Shown here in pieces: positions 18,321-26,216 of a DNA stretch of 32,598 bases. Within the stretch, counting starts at the first letter, position 1; each line of letters begins with the position of its first letter. Position numbers and translations under genes: made by a program. Origin of the DNA: Truepera sp. (GTDB taxonomy: Bacteria > Deinococcota > Deinococci > Deinococcales > Trueperaceae); assembly GCA_018333895.1 (NCBI GenBank), contig JAGXSJ010000047.1, positions 1 to 32,598 of the forward strand, read 5' to 3'. The notes beneath the pieces were generated by a model. The model worked only from the letters and a program-made list of their open reading frames with translations. It was not told the origin of the DNA and searched no databases.

Positions 18321-18460
18321 AGCGGTTTTCACAAATACTGAGTCGCCTTAGCGCAGGTATCATCTCTGCAAAGGCGCCCTGCGAGTAAACCGCAGGATAG
18401 AGAACGATTCGCAGTCCTGCGAGCACCCGCAGGATCAAACCAGATGATACCTGCTATTAG
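18321..18460 (+). repeat. 140-bp structured repeat, copy 1
   Basis: Aligned by eye to 20749-20888 with one difference (C at 18377, T at 20805). Contains a 13-bp perfect inverted repeat (18353-18365 / 18442-18454) enclosing two hairpins with CCTGCG/CGCAGG stems. Confidence 0.95.
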
Positions 18461-18462
18461 GG

Positions 18463-19524
18463 TTAGAAATCGCGGCGGGCCACAGCAAACAGCTCGCCGG
18501 TATCAGCGTTGCGGAACCAGGCCACCGGGACGCCGGGACGCTGGATGCGCAACATCAGCCAGGGGCTGGTCAGGGCCTGGGTGACCATGGCGCCAGGCGA
18601 GGGCTGGGTGAGCCGCACCTCAAGATAGACCTCGTTATTCTCCAACAGCAGGTCGGTGACGCTAACGCCGTAGCCGCCGGTCGGGCGCTGGCCGATAAAG
18701 ATGGCCACTACGCTCTCGCGGCGGAAGTCCACCTCGGGTAAGGGTGGTAGTGTTAGCTGCGCCCCGTGCGCTTGCTTCCAGAGGCCGATCAGCTGCGACT
18801 GGTCGGCAACGATACGGTAGAGCGGCCCTTCGGCCACCACCGCCTGGTTCCCTTGCGCCAACACCTCCCACACCAGCTCGCGGGGCGGCGGCTCGAAAGC
18901 GGCCAGATCGGTAGGGAGGCCTAGCTGCACTACCAGCGCGGTGCGCAGATAGTCGCCGATACCCTCTACCTGTTGCGCCGGCGTCACCGGGCGAGGCAAC
19001 ACCGCGACCGCCAGCGGACCGCGGGCCTTCAGCTCGGCGGAGAGCATATCGGCCAGGGCGCTATTTAAGTTACCCACCCCGCGCAGCCCCTCGACCCGTT
19101 CACGCGGCACCACGCGGGTGTTAAAGCCCGGCCCGGTCGCGGGGGCCAGCGTGAACCAGAGGCGGCCGTCGGTGTAGATGACCTCCTGGGTCTCAGTACG
19201 AGAGCGCACCACCAGGTCGGTAGAGAGGGGGATGCGCTGCACCGAAAAGAGGTTGCGCGGCAAGGGCGGCAGCGGCTCGCGGAAGTACGGCGCACCGCCG
19301 ACCGCCAGGGCCTCCGGTACCGCCAGCGGCCCTGCGGTCCGGCCTTGGCGCAGCTCATACTGCCGACCTCCTACCGTCACTAAACCGGGCGCTCCAAAGA
19401 AGTAGCTGTAGCGAAAATCGTGTCCTAAACCGTAAAGCGATACCTCATGCAGGGTAGGAAGCTCAGCCACTTCAGGCACGCAGGCCAGCAACAGCAGCAG
19501 CGCCACTACGGGAATGATTCGCAT
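18463..19524 (-). CDS. Secreted lipoprotein with C-terminal PrcB-like domain
   Basis: Lipobox-type signal 'MRIIPVVALLLLLAC'. C-terminus 'FIGQRPTGGYGVSVTDLLLENNEVYLEVRLTQPSPGAMVTQALTSPWLMLRIQRP' matches the recalled PrcB_C pattern. Confidence 0.78.
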   Translation of the reverse strand: MRIIPVVALLLLLACVPEVAELPTLHEVSLYGLGHDFRYSYFFGAPGLVTVGGRQYELRQGRTAGPLAVPEALAVGGAPYFREPLPPLPRNLFSVQRIPLSTDLVVRSRTETQEVIYTDGRLWFTLAPATGPGFNTRVVPRERVEGLRGVGNLNSALADMLSAELKARGPLAVAVLPRPVTPAQQVEGIGDYLRTALVVQLGLPTDLAAFEPPPRELVWEVLAQGNQAVVAEGPLYRIVADQSQLIGLWKQAHGAQLTLPPLPEVDFRRESVVAIFIGQRPTGGYGVSVTDLLLENNEVYLEVRLTQPSPGAMVTQALTSPWLMLRIQRPGVPVAWFRNADTGELFAVARRDF

Positions 19525-19597
19525 ATCGTCCTCCTAGGCCCATCATGCCTAGTTATGCTAGCAAAGATATGAGAGGGTGTTTCATCGAGCAGATTGC

Positions 19598-19603
19598 TAG
19601 ACT
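19598..19603 (+). promoter_or_regulatory. -10 box TAGACT, 6 nt before GTG of GT28-like gene
   Basis: TAGACT-ataggg-GTG. Confidence 0.65.
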
Positions 19604-19609
19604 ATAGGG

Positions 19610-20743
19610 GTGGCTACTCCCCAGCGCTTGCTGATTGTCTCCGCCTCGATCGGGGGTGGACACGTAGCGGCAGCTAAAGCGCTCGAGCAGGCCGCTTTAG
19701 AACGTGCGCTAAGTGTCCAGCACGTCGATCTACTCGACTATACTACCCTCCCCTTCCGCCGCCTCTATCAGCAGACCTATTTCGACTTAGTGCGCACCGC
19801 TCCCGATCTGGTGGACTGGTTGGCCAAGCGCCTCAACCGTCTGCCGGGCGAACGCCGGTCACGGCGGCAAAAGGTGCGGGCCAAGCTGATCCAGATGATC
19901 TCCTACCGCCTGCCGCGCTTAATCCGCGTCTATCAGCCCGATGTGATAGTACACACCCACTTCTTACCGCCGGAGATCCTCAGCGCCCTCGGCGGCAAGC
20001 AGCTCGCCCCGCAGGCGGTAGTAGTCACCGACTTTGTCGCTCACAGCCTGTGGTTACAGCCTGGCGTCGGGCGCTACTTCGTGGCCAGCGACGAAGTGGC
20101 GGTGCATCTGCATGCTGCGGGCGTCGAACTTGGGCGGATCAACGTCAGCGGCATCCCCATCGATCTCCGCTACAGCCAGCTGCTACCCCAAGCCCTAGCG
20201 CGACAAGGCCTGGGACTGCCCCAAGATCGCGAGCATCTCTTGATTATGGCCAGCGGCCTCGACGATAAGACCCTAACTGCGCTGCTTACGCAGCTCAAGG
20301 CCTTTCGCTGGCCGCTCTTTACCACCATCGTCTGTGGTCGCAGTCCGCACCTGGCCAGCTTGGTCAAGCAGCAGCTAGGCGACTATCAGGGGCTAATCCA
20401 GTTCCAGGTGCTGGGCTTTACGCTGGATATGCCGCAGCTGATGGCCTCGGCAGACCTGCTGGTGGGTAAGCCAGGCGGGCTTACTAGCAGTGAGGCTTTA
20501 GCGGCCGGCCTCCCCTTCGCGGTGGTTCAGCCCTATCCGCTCCATGAGGAGGCCAACGCCAACTATCTGCTCGAGCACGGGGCGGGGATGCGGATCGAAC
20601 CGCTGACACTGCTTAACCACAAGCTCAAGAGCTTTTTTGAGGACACCGACAAGCGCCAGAACATGCGCGCCGCCGCTCTTAAGCTCGCCAAGCCCGAGGC
20701 GGCCCAGACGGTGGTGGAGTCGCTGCTCAAGCAGCCGTTATGA
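19610..20743 (+). CDS. GT28-like glycosyltransferase (diacylglycerol glucosyltransferase / MGDG synthase-like)
   Basis: 'LIVSASIGGGHVAAAKALEQAA' and 'ADLLVGKPGGLTSSEALAAGLPFAVVQPYPLHEEANANYLLEHGAG' typical of UgtP/MGDG-synthase-type enzymes; GTG start. Confidence 0.87.
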   Translation: MATPQRLLIVSASIGGGHVAAAKALEQAALERALSVQHVDLLDYTTLPFRRLYQQTYFDLVRTAPDLVDWLAKRLNRLPGERRSRRQKVRAKLIQMISYRLPRLIRVYQPDVIVHTHFLPPEILSALGGKQLAPQAVVVTDFVAHSLWLQPGVGRYFVASDEVAVHLHAAGVELGRINVSGIPIDLRYSQLLPQALARQGLGLPQDREHLLIMASGLDDKTLTALLTQLKAFRWPLFTTIVCGRSPHLASLVKQQLGDYQGLIQFQVLGFTLDMPQLMASADLLVGKPGGLTSSEALAAGLPFAVVQPYPLHEEANANYLLEHGAGMRIEPLTLLNHKLKSFFEDTDKRQNMRAAALKLAKPEAAQTVVESLLKQPL

Positions 20744-20748
20744 CCTTC

Positions 20749-20888
20749 AGCGGTTTTCACAAATACTGAGTCGCCTTAGCGCAGGTATCATCTCTGCAAA
20801 GGCGTCCTGCGAGTAAACCGCAGGATAGAGAACGATTCGCAGTCCTGCGAGCACCCGCAGGATCAAACCAGATGATACCTGCTATTAG
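20749..20888 (+). repeat. 140-bp structured repeat, copy 2
   Basis: Second copy of the 18321-18460 element in the same orientation, one mismatch; ends 3 bp before the TAGACT box of mqnC. Confidence 0.95.
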
Positions 20889-20891
20889 TGC

Positions 20892-20897
20892 TAGACT
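20892..20897 (+). promoter_or_regulatory. -10 box TAGACT, 7 nt before ATG of mqnC
   Basis: TAGACT-cagcgcc-ATG; starts 4 bp after the end of repeat copy 2. Confidence 0.65.
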
Positions 20898-20904
20898 CAG
20901 CGCC

Positions 20905-22053
20905 ATGACGCTGCTCGATAAGGCGGCCTCGGGCAACCGGCTCAGCCCCGGCGAGGCCGAACAGCTCTACCACCTCCCGCTCTTTGCTTTAGCCGCCGCA
21001 GCGGACGCCGTCCGGCGGCAGCGCACCGAGCCGGAGGTTGTCACCTACCTGATCGACCGCAACATCAACTACTCGAATATCTGTAACGTGGGTTGTTCGT
21101 TTTGCGGTTTCTACCGCACCCGCCGCCAGGCGGACAGCTACGTGCTGAGCTTGGCGGAGATTTCCGCCAAGGTGCGCGAGCTCGAGGCGGTTGGTGGCAC
21201 GCGCATCCTGATGCAAGGCGGCGTCAATCCGTATCTGCCTTTTAGCTGGTATCTCGAGCTGCTAGCACACCTCAAGCGCCAGCACCCCGCCATCCGCATC
21301 GAAGCCTTCTCGCCCGAGGAGATCAAGGGGATGGCCGGCCTGACCGGGATGACCACCTTCGAGGTGCTTAAGGAGCTCCAAGCTGCCGGGCTCGACGGCC
21401 TGCCGGGCGGTGGCGGTGAGATCTTAGTCGATGCTGTGCGCAAGGCTAAACATATCTCCCCGGCGCGCATCAGCGCCGACGAGTGGATCGGCGTCATGGC
21501 CGAGGCGCAGCGCTTAGGGCTCTATACCACCGCTACTATGGTGATCGGCTTTGGCGAGACGTTTGCCGAGCGGATCGCCAGCATGAAGCGCGTGCGCGAC
21601 CTGCAAGACGCGGCGCTGGCGACTCACGGCAACGGCTTTTCGGCCTTTATCTCCTGGACCCTGCAGTCCAAGGGGGTGCGGATCGAGGGGAAGGTGCCTG
21701 GCGCTGGCGCCCACGAGTACCTGCAGAACGTAGCGGTCAGCCGCCTATGGCTGGATAACATCGTCAACTTCCAGGCTAGCTGGCCGACTATGGGTTACAA
21801 GGTGGCCCAGACCGCACTCTATTTTGGCGCTAACGACTTTGGCTCCACCATGCTGGAAGAGAACGTGGTCAGCCAGGCCGGTGCCAAGCACCGCCACACT
21901 CCCGAGCGCGAGATCGTGCGCCAGATCGTTGATGCGGGTTTTATCCCCAAGCAGCGCGACAGCCTCTACCGCATCGTCCGCACCCCCGATGTGGCCGCCC
22001 TCTTGGCCGCCAAACCGAGCATAGACTTTAGCTCGCTGCCGGCGATTAGCTAG
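20905..22053 (+). CDS. mqnC: Cyclic dehypoxanthinyl futalosine synthase (radical SAM, menaquinone biosynthesis)
   Basis: 'NINYSNICNVGCSFCGFYRTRRQADSYVLSLAEI' CxxxCxxC radical-SAM motif; 'ILMQGGVNPYLPFSWYLELL'; 'GLPGGGGEILVD'; MqnC/MqnE/CofH family features. Confidence 0.9.
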   Translation: MTLLDKAASGNRLSPGEAEQLYHLPLFALAAAADAVRRQRTEPEVVTYLIDRNINYSNICNVGCSFCGFYRTRRQADSYVLSLAEISAKVRELEAVGGTRILMQGGVNPYLPFSWYLELLAHLKRQHPAIRIEAFSPEEIKGMAGLTGMTTFEVLKELQAAGLDGLPGGGGEILVDAVRKAKHISPARISADEWIGVMAEAQRLGLYTTATMVIGFGETFAERIASMKRVRDLQDAALATHGNGFSAFISWTLQSKGVRIEGKVPGAGAHEYLQNVAVSRLWLDNIVNFQASWPTMGYKVAQTALYFGANDFGSTMLEENVVSQAGAKHRHTPEREIVRQIVDAGFIPKQRDSLYRIVRTPDVAALLAAKPSIDFSSLPAIS

Positions 22054-22724
22054 AAAGGCCAGTAAGAGATCGGGCGCGGTGTCCAGAGCGGCTCGCCGTA
22101 CTGGGCGCCGATAAAGGTCCCCCAGTAGGCCGCTCGAGCCCGCCGCCGCCTGAAGATATCCGGCGTCACGGTCTCGGAGGCCGCCTCGCCGGTGAACTGG
22201 CTCTGGTAGCAACGCAACGCCTCTTCCCAGACCTCGATATAGGCGCTAGTATCGACTACCAGCGTGGCTTCAAAGGGTCCGTTACCCATGTAGCAGAGGA
22301 GCTGCTGGGGCTTGCACGGCTCGCCCGCCAGGGGGCTATTCTTAAGGCCCGCCAAGTGTACCGCCGCCGGCACGATCTGCGCCGCTGCTACATGATCGGG
22401 GTGCCGGTCGTGGCCGTGTGGCGACACTACCAACGTCGGCCTCAGCTCGCGCAAGACGCCGGCCAAAGTCAGCCGCCGCTCCTCGCTGTCCATAATGCGC
22501 GAATCCGGCCAGCCCAGATTGAGGCGCAGAGCCAGGCCGAGCACCCGCGCCGCCGCTTGGGCCTCTTGAGCGCGCAGCTCAGGCGTCCCCTTGGTGGCCG
22601 CTTCGCCTCGCGACAGGTCGATAATGGCGGTGCTGCGCCCCTCGGCCTTGGCTCTGGCCAAGGTGCCGCCCATCCCCAACTCAGCATCGTCAGGGTGCGG
22701 GCCGATCACCAGCAGATCGATCAT
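22050..22724 (-). CDS. bshB1: Bacillithiol biosynthesis deacetylase BshB1 (LmbE/PIG-L family)
   Basis: 'MIDLLVIGPHPDDAELGMGGTLARAKAEGRSTAIIDLSRGEAATKGTPELRAQEA', 'SPHGHDRHPDHVAA'. Confidence 0.92.
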   Translation of the reverse strand: MIDLLVIGPHPDDAELGMGGTLARAKAEGRSTAIIDLSRGEAATKGTPELRAQEAQAAARVLGLALRLNLGWPDSRIMDSEERRLTLAGVLRELRPTLVVSPHGHDRHPDHVAAAQIVPAAVHLAGLKNSPLAGEPCKPQQLLCYMGNGPFEATLVVDTSAYIEVWEEALRCYQSQFTGEAASETVTPDIFRRRRARAAYWGTFIGAQYGEPLWTPRPISYWPF

Positions 22725-23329
22725 TGTCGCCTCATTCCCAAGCGTCGCTCGGTCCCCAGCGACAGCCGCCCCAGGTTATCGCGGTGCCGGAGCATGGCTA
22801 AAAAGAACAGCGCCGTTGCCAAGAACAGGCTGGATGGACTCCAGTGACCCATAACCAGCAGTAGCGGGGCGCTGAACATCCCCACCAGCGAACCGAGCGA
22901 CACGTAGCGCCCGATCGCAATGGCAAAGATACCGATACCGGTGGCAGCCAAGGCAGCTACCGGCGCAATAACCAGAAACACCCCGATACTGGTGGCGATC
23001 CCCTTGCCACCGCGCAGCCGCAAAAAGATGTTGAAGTTGTTGCCTAGCACGGCGGCCAGCCCAGCCAAAGCCATCCCCCACTCGCTCAGACCTAGCAGCA
23101 TAGCTAACAATACCGCCAGCGCCCCCTTGAGCGGATCAAAAACTGCCACCATCAACGCCGGTAGCGCCCCAACTGCCCTGAGTACGTTGGTGGCGCCAAT
23201 GTTACCCGAACCGACTCGCTGAATATCGATGCCCCGCACCCTGGCCACCAGGTAGCCGGTTGGGACGCTGCCCAACAGGTAGCCCAGCACCACGCTCAGT
23301 GCGAACAACAGGGCTTCAGTCACCACCAA
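22721..23329 (-). CDS. plsY: Glycerol-3-phosphate acyltransferase PlsY
   Basis: 'YLLGSVPTGYLVARVRGIDIQRVGSGNIGATNVLRAVG' and 'LRGGKGIATSIGVFL' PlsY signatures; ATGA overlap with bshB1; TTG start (or GTG 23326). Confidence 0.94.
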   Translation of the reverse strand: MVVTEALLFALSVVLGYLLGSVPTGYLVARVRGIDIQRVGSGNIGATNVLRAVGALPALMVAVFDPLKGALAVLLAMLLGLSEWGMALAGLAAVLGNNFNIFLRLRGGKGIATSIGVFLVIAPVAALAATGIGIFAIAIGRYVSLGSLVGMFSAPLLLVMGHWSPSSLFLATALFFLAMLRHRDNLGRLSLGTERRLGMRRQ

Positions 23330-23438
23330 CTCCTCGCAGCCTAATCAACTCAATTCTAGTGGGCCAGGCCGATCTACTAGCAGCGTAAAGCCTCTTCATG
23401 AACGACTCCCCAACACACCTTACCGCCTATCGACACGG

Positions 23439-23444
23439 TAGGCT
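23439..23444 (+). promoter_or_regulatory. -10 box TAGGCT, 7 nt before an ATG that opens a 14-codon uORF ahead of the rhomboid gene
   Basis: TAGGCT-aacagct-ATG. Confidence 0.55.
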
Positions 23445-23492
23445 AACAGCTATGAGGTACACCGACCCTTGTCCTGAGCCCGCTCGCCAGTC

Positions 23493-25034
23493 ATGAGCCA
23501 AGAGCAGCTCCTGCTGGCAATTCTAATCGCTGTCGGCCTACTGGCCAACCGCTATCTGGTGCGCCTGGCCCCGGCGTTTAGCGAGCTACCGCTCAAAACG
23601 CTGTTAGCCACGACGCTCTCGGCACTAGCGCTGGCCTCAAGCTTTGGCCTCTTGCCCCTTTCGTTTGTTACCCCACTAGCTTTGCTAGCAGCCCTGCTCT
23701 TTACCGTTGTGCCCCTTAGTCTACCCACCCTGGTTAGGGCGCGCCTCGATCGGCTAGCCGCAGCACTTATTACCCTCTTTTACTGGACCCCCGCAGGCCG
23801 TCACGGCCTCTACCGACTGCTGGCGCAAACAGCGCTGCAACGGGGCGACCATGCTGTGGCGCTGCGCTACCTAGGCGGCGCCGAGGACGACCTCTTGCGT
23901 GCCCAGGCCTATGCCCTACAAGAGCGCTGGGAAGAGATGCTGGCGCTGACACTGCCCAGCGAAGGGGATAATGCCTATCTCGGCCGGGCGGCCCGCGTCC
24001 AGGCTTACCTGGGTCTAGGCCGCTGGGACGAGGCTGAGCTTGAGCTAGGCAATCTGGCGGCCCTTTGGCAACGCGGCCCCCAAGGACCGCTCGGCTACCG
24101 CGCCTTGACTCTGAGCAAAGCTCGGCTACAAGCGGCTCGCGGCAACTTTGAGGCCACCCGCCAACTATTGGCCACTCCGCTGTCGGGCGTAGCCGGCTAC
24201 CAGCTCTTCGATATCCTCGGCCTAGCCGCAGAGCGCGCTCAGCAACCTTCATTGGCCGCACAGATCTATGCCCAAGCCTATGCCAACGCTCCCAGCGGGC
24301 AGCAAGGTAGGTTTGCCGCTAAGCTTAAGCGCTATGGCCAGCCTCTCCCAGCAGCCGTGCGCCGCTTTGGGAGCGCCTCCCTGACTCTCACGCTGGCCAT
24401 TATCGGCAGCTATCTGCTCCAGCTGCTGATCGATCAGCGCTTTGGTACTAATGCCGGCAGCCTCACCGCAGGCTTTCTGCTCAACATCCCCGGTATACCC
24501 GAGGCAGATGCCCTCTGGCGTATGCTCTCCTACGCCTTCGTGCACGGTAACCCGCTGCACATCGCCATGAACAGCTGGGTGCTGTTCGATATTGGCCGGG
24601 TTTACGAGAGCCGCCGCCATTGGGGGAGCCTACTCGGCGCCTTCGTCTTCGGTACGGCCATGGGCGCCTACCTGACCATCATCGCCCAGCGCGGCGACCA
24701 GGTGATCCTAGTCGGCGCCTCGGCAGGGGTGTTGGGCATCGTCGGCGCGCTGCTAGCCGACGCCTGGCGCAGCCCTCACCCACAAGACCGCCAACTTACC
24801 CGAGGGCTGTTGCAGTGGATCGCCATTATCGGGCTGTTCTCGCTGCTGCCGGGTATCTCATTTTGGGGGCACGCTGGTGGGCTGGTCGGTGGTCTGCTGT
24901 GGGGCTTTATCCGCCAGGGGTTACCGGCTAACAGGTCGATCGACCTGCTCGTGGGGGGCCTTAGCATCGGCGTACTGGCCTTCGGCCTGACCAGCGCCGC
25001 GCAGTGGTTCTTCCGCTATAGCGCGCAGCTTTAG
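23493..25034 (+). CDS. Rhomboid-family intramembrane serine protease with N-terminal membrane segments and a helical-repeat (TPR-like) region
   Basis: 'HGNPLHIAMNSWVLFDIGRVYE', catalytic 'VGASAGVLGIVGALLAD' and 'WGHAGGLVGGLLWG'. Preceding ~200 aa are helical-repeat-like. Confidence 0.9.
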   Translation: MSQEQLLLAILIAVGLLANRYLVRLAPAFSELPLKTLLATTLSALALASSFGLLPLSFVTPLALLAALLFTVVPLSLPTLVRARLDRLAAALITLFYWTPAGRHGLYRLLAQTALQRGDHAVALRYLGGAEDDLLRAQAYALQERWEEMLALTLPSEGDNAYLGRAARVQAYLGLGRWDEAELELGNLAALWQRGPQGPLGYRALTLSKARLQAARGNFEATRQLLATPLSGVAGYQLFDILGLAAERAQQPSLAAQIYAQAYANAPSGQQGRFAAKLKRYGQPLPAAVRRFGSASLTLTLAIIGSYLLQLLIDQRFGTNAGSLTAGFLLNIPGIPEADALWRMLSYAFVHGNPLHIAMNSWVLFDIGRVYESRRHWGSLLGAFVFGTAMGAYLTIIAQRGDQVILVGASAGVLGIVGALLADAWRSPHPQDRQLTRGLLQWIAIIGLFSLLPGISFWGHAGGLVGGLLWGFIRQGLPANRSIDLLVGGLSIGVLAFGLTSAAQWFFRYSAQL

Positions 25035-25960
25035 CTTAACGCTGCCATGAAGCGCACTAACTCGTCGCGATATGGCGGCTGCGCTCCAGCCCGCGTGCAA
25101 TTAATAGCCGCCGCAGCGGCAGCAAAGGCTAGGATAGCTAACCAGTCTGACTCTGCGATAGTGGCAAGGTCGGTAACGTCGTGCTCTAGGAGCGCCACCA
25201 TCAAGGCGCCGGTAAAGGTGTCGCCCGCCCCTACGGTGTCCTTGACCTCGACCTGTGGCGCGGGTACGGTCAGTGTCGGCTTACCAGCCCGCAACAGGCT
25301 TACACCGCGCCAACCTTGGGTAACGATCACCGCCTGAGGACCGTGCGTAAGCCATTCCGCCGCGGCTCTAGCAGGCTCTTGATCAGGGTAGAGCCAGCTT
25401 AGGTCCTGAGTGCTGACCTTAACGAGCCGGCTGAGGCTGAGCCAGCGGGGAAGTTGCGCCAGATAAACGTCCCGGTCATGAATCAGCGCCGGGCGCACGT
25501 TGGGATCAAAAATCACCGCGCAGCGGTCTTGGTGCGCGGCGACGATATCGGTAATCGCGCTCGCGGTCGGCTCACAGAGCAGGCTGATTGAGCCGAACTC
25601 CAGCAGGCGCACCGAGGCCGGGAGCTGCGGGCGCGGCTGCGGGTCGTAGAGGGTATCGGCAGCCCCGTTTGATAGGAAGCTGAAATGCACATCGCCAGCA
25701 AGCTCCGACACGAACGCCAGGGTAGACGGCGCATCGCTTTGCCGCACCAGCGACATATCGATGCCGTTTTCCACCATAGCCCGGCGGATAGCGTCGCCGA
25801 ACATATCGCTCGACAACTGCGAAACAAAGCCGACCGGGACACCTAAGCGCGAGGCTGCTACCGCCACGTTCAAGGGCGAACCGCCCACATAACCCTGAAA
25901 GGCTAATGGGCCGGTCGCCTTAAAATCGATCAACGCCTCTCCACAACAGACAATGCGCAT
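25031..25960 (-). CDS. PfkB family carbohydrate kinase (fructokinase-like)
   Basis: 'GGSPLNVAVAASRLGVPVGFVSQLSSDMFGDAIRRAM' and 'VEVKDTVGAGDTFTGALMVALL'; SD (aggaggagcc) before MRIVCCGEAL. Confidence 0.93.
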   Translation of the reverse strand: MRIVCCGEALIDFKATGPLAFQGYVGGSPLNVAVAASRLGVPVGFVSQLSSDMFGDAIRRAMVENGIDMSLVRQSDAPSTLAFVSELAGDVHFSFLSNGAADTLYDPQPRPQLPASVRLLEFGSISLLCEPTASAITDIVAAHQDRCAVIFDPNVRPALIHDRDVYLAQLPRWLSLSRLVKVSTQDLSWLYPDQEPARAAAEWLTHGPQAVIVTQGWRGVSLLRAGKPTLTVPAPQVEVKDTVGAGDTFTGALMVALLEHDVTDLATIAESDWLAILAFAAAAAAINCTRAGAQPPYRDELVRFMAALS

Positions 25961-26216
25961 GGCTCCTCCTTGCCCCATCAAGTACCCTAGCCTACCACCC
26001 GGCTCGAGGGTTAGCTCCCCTCGTCAGTAAGCGCTGCACACACCACCAACAACTTGGCTGACAAAGCGGTGACAAAGCCCCAATACGCTTTAAGAGGTTG
26101 AGGCTGTCACCTGATCCGGGCTACGCCGGACGGCACTGGCCTCCCCGCCCAGCGGGCGCTCGTCCTTTGCCGCAGCGGCCAGCTGCAGCTCTTTGAGGTA
26201 TATTTGATATTATTGG

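Noticed and set aside
18321-20888. Composite transposon bounded by the 140-bp repeats
   Set aside because: No transposase between or beside the copies, no target duplications seen, and the enclosed genes look like ordinary chromosomal genes.
22356-22847. 163-aa + strand ORF over bshB1/plsY
   Set aside because: Entirely antisense to two confident CDSs; no domain signal.
23770-24261. 163-aa minus ORF inside the rhomboid gene
   Set aside because: Arg/Pro/Gly-rich shadow frame; no domain signal.
26100-26210. Possible gene remnant upstream of the MalG-type permease
   Set aside because: GC-rich stretch with short hairpin (CGCCC-agc-GGGCG), but no translation resembles a known protein.
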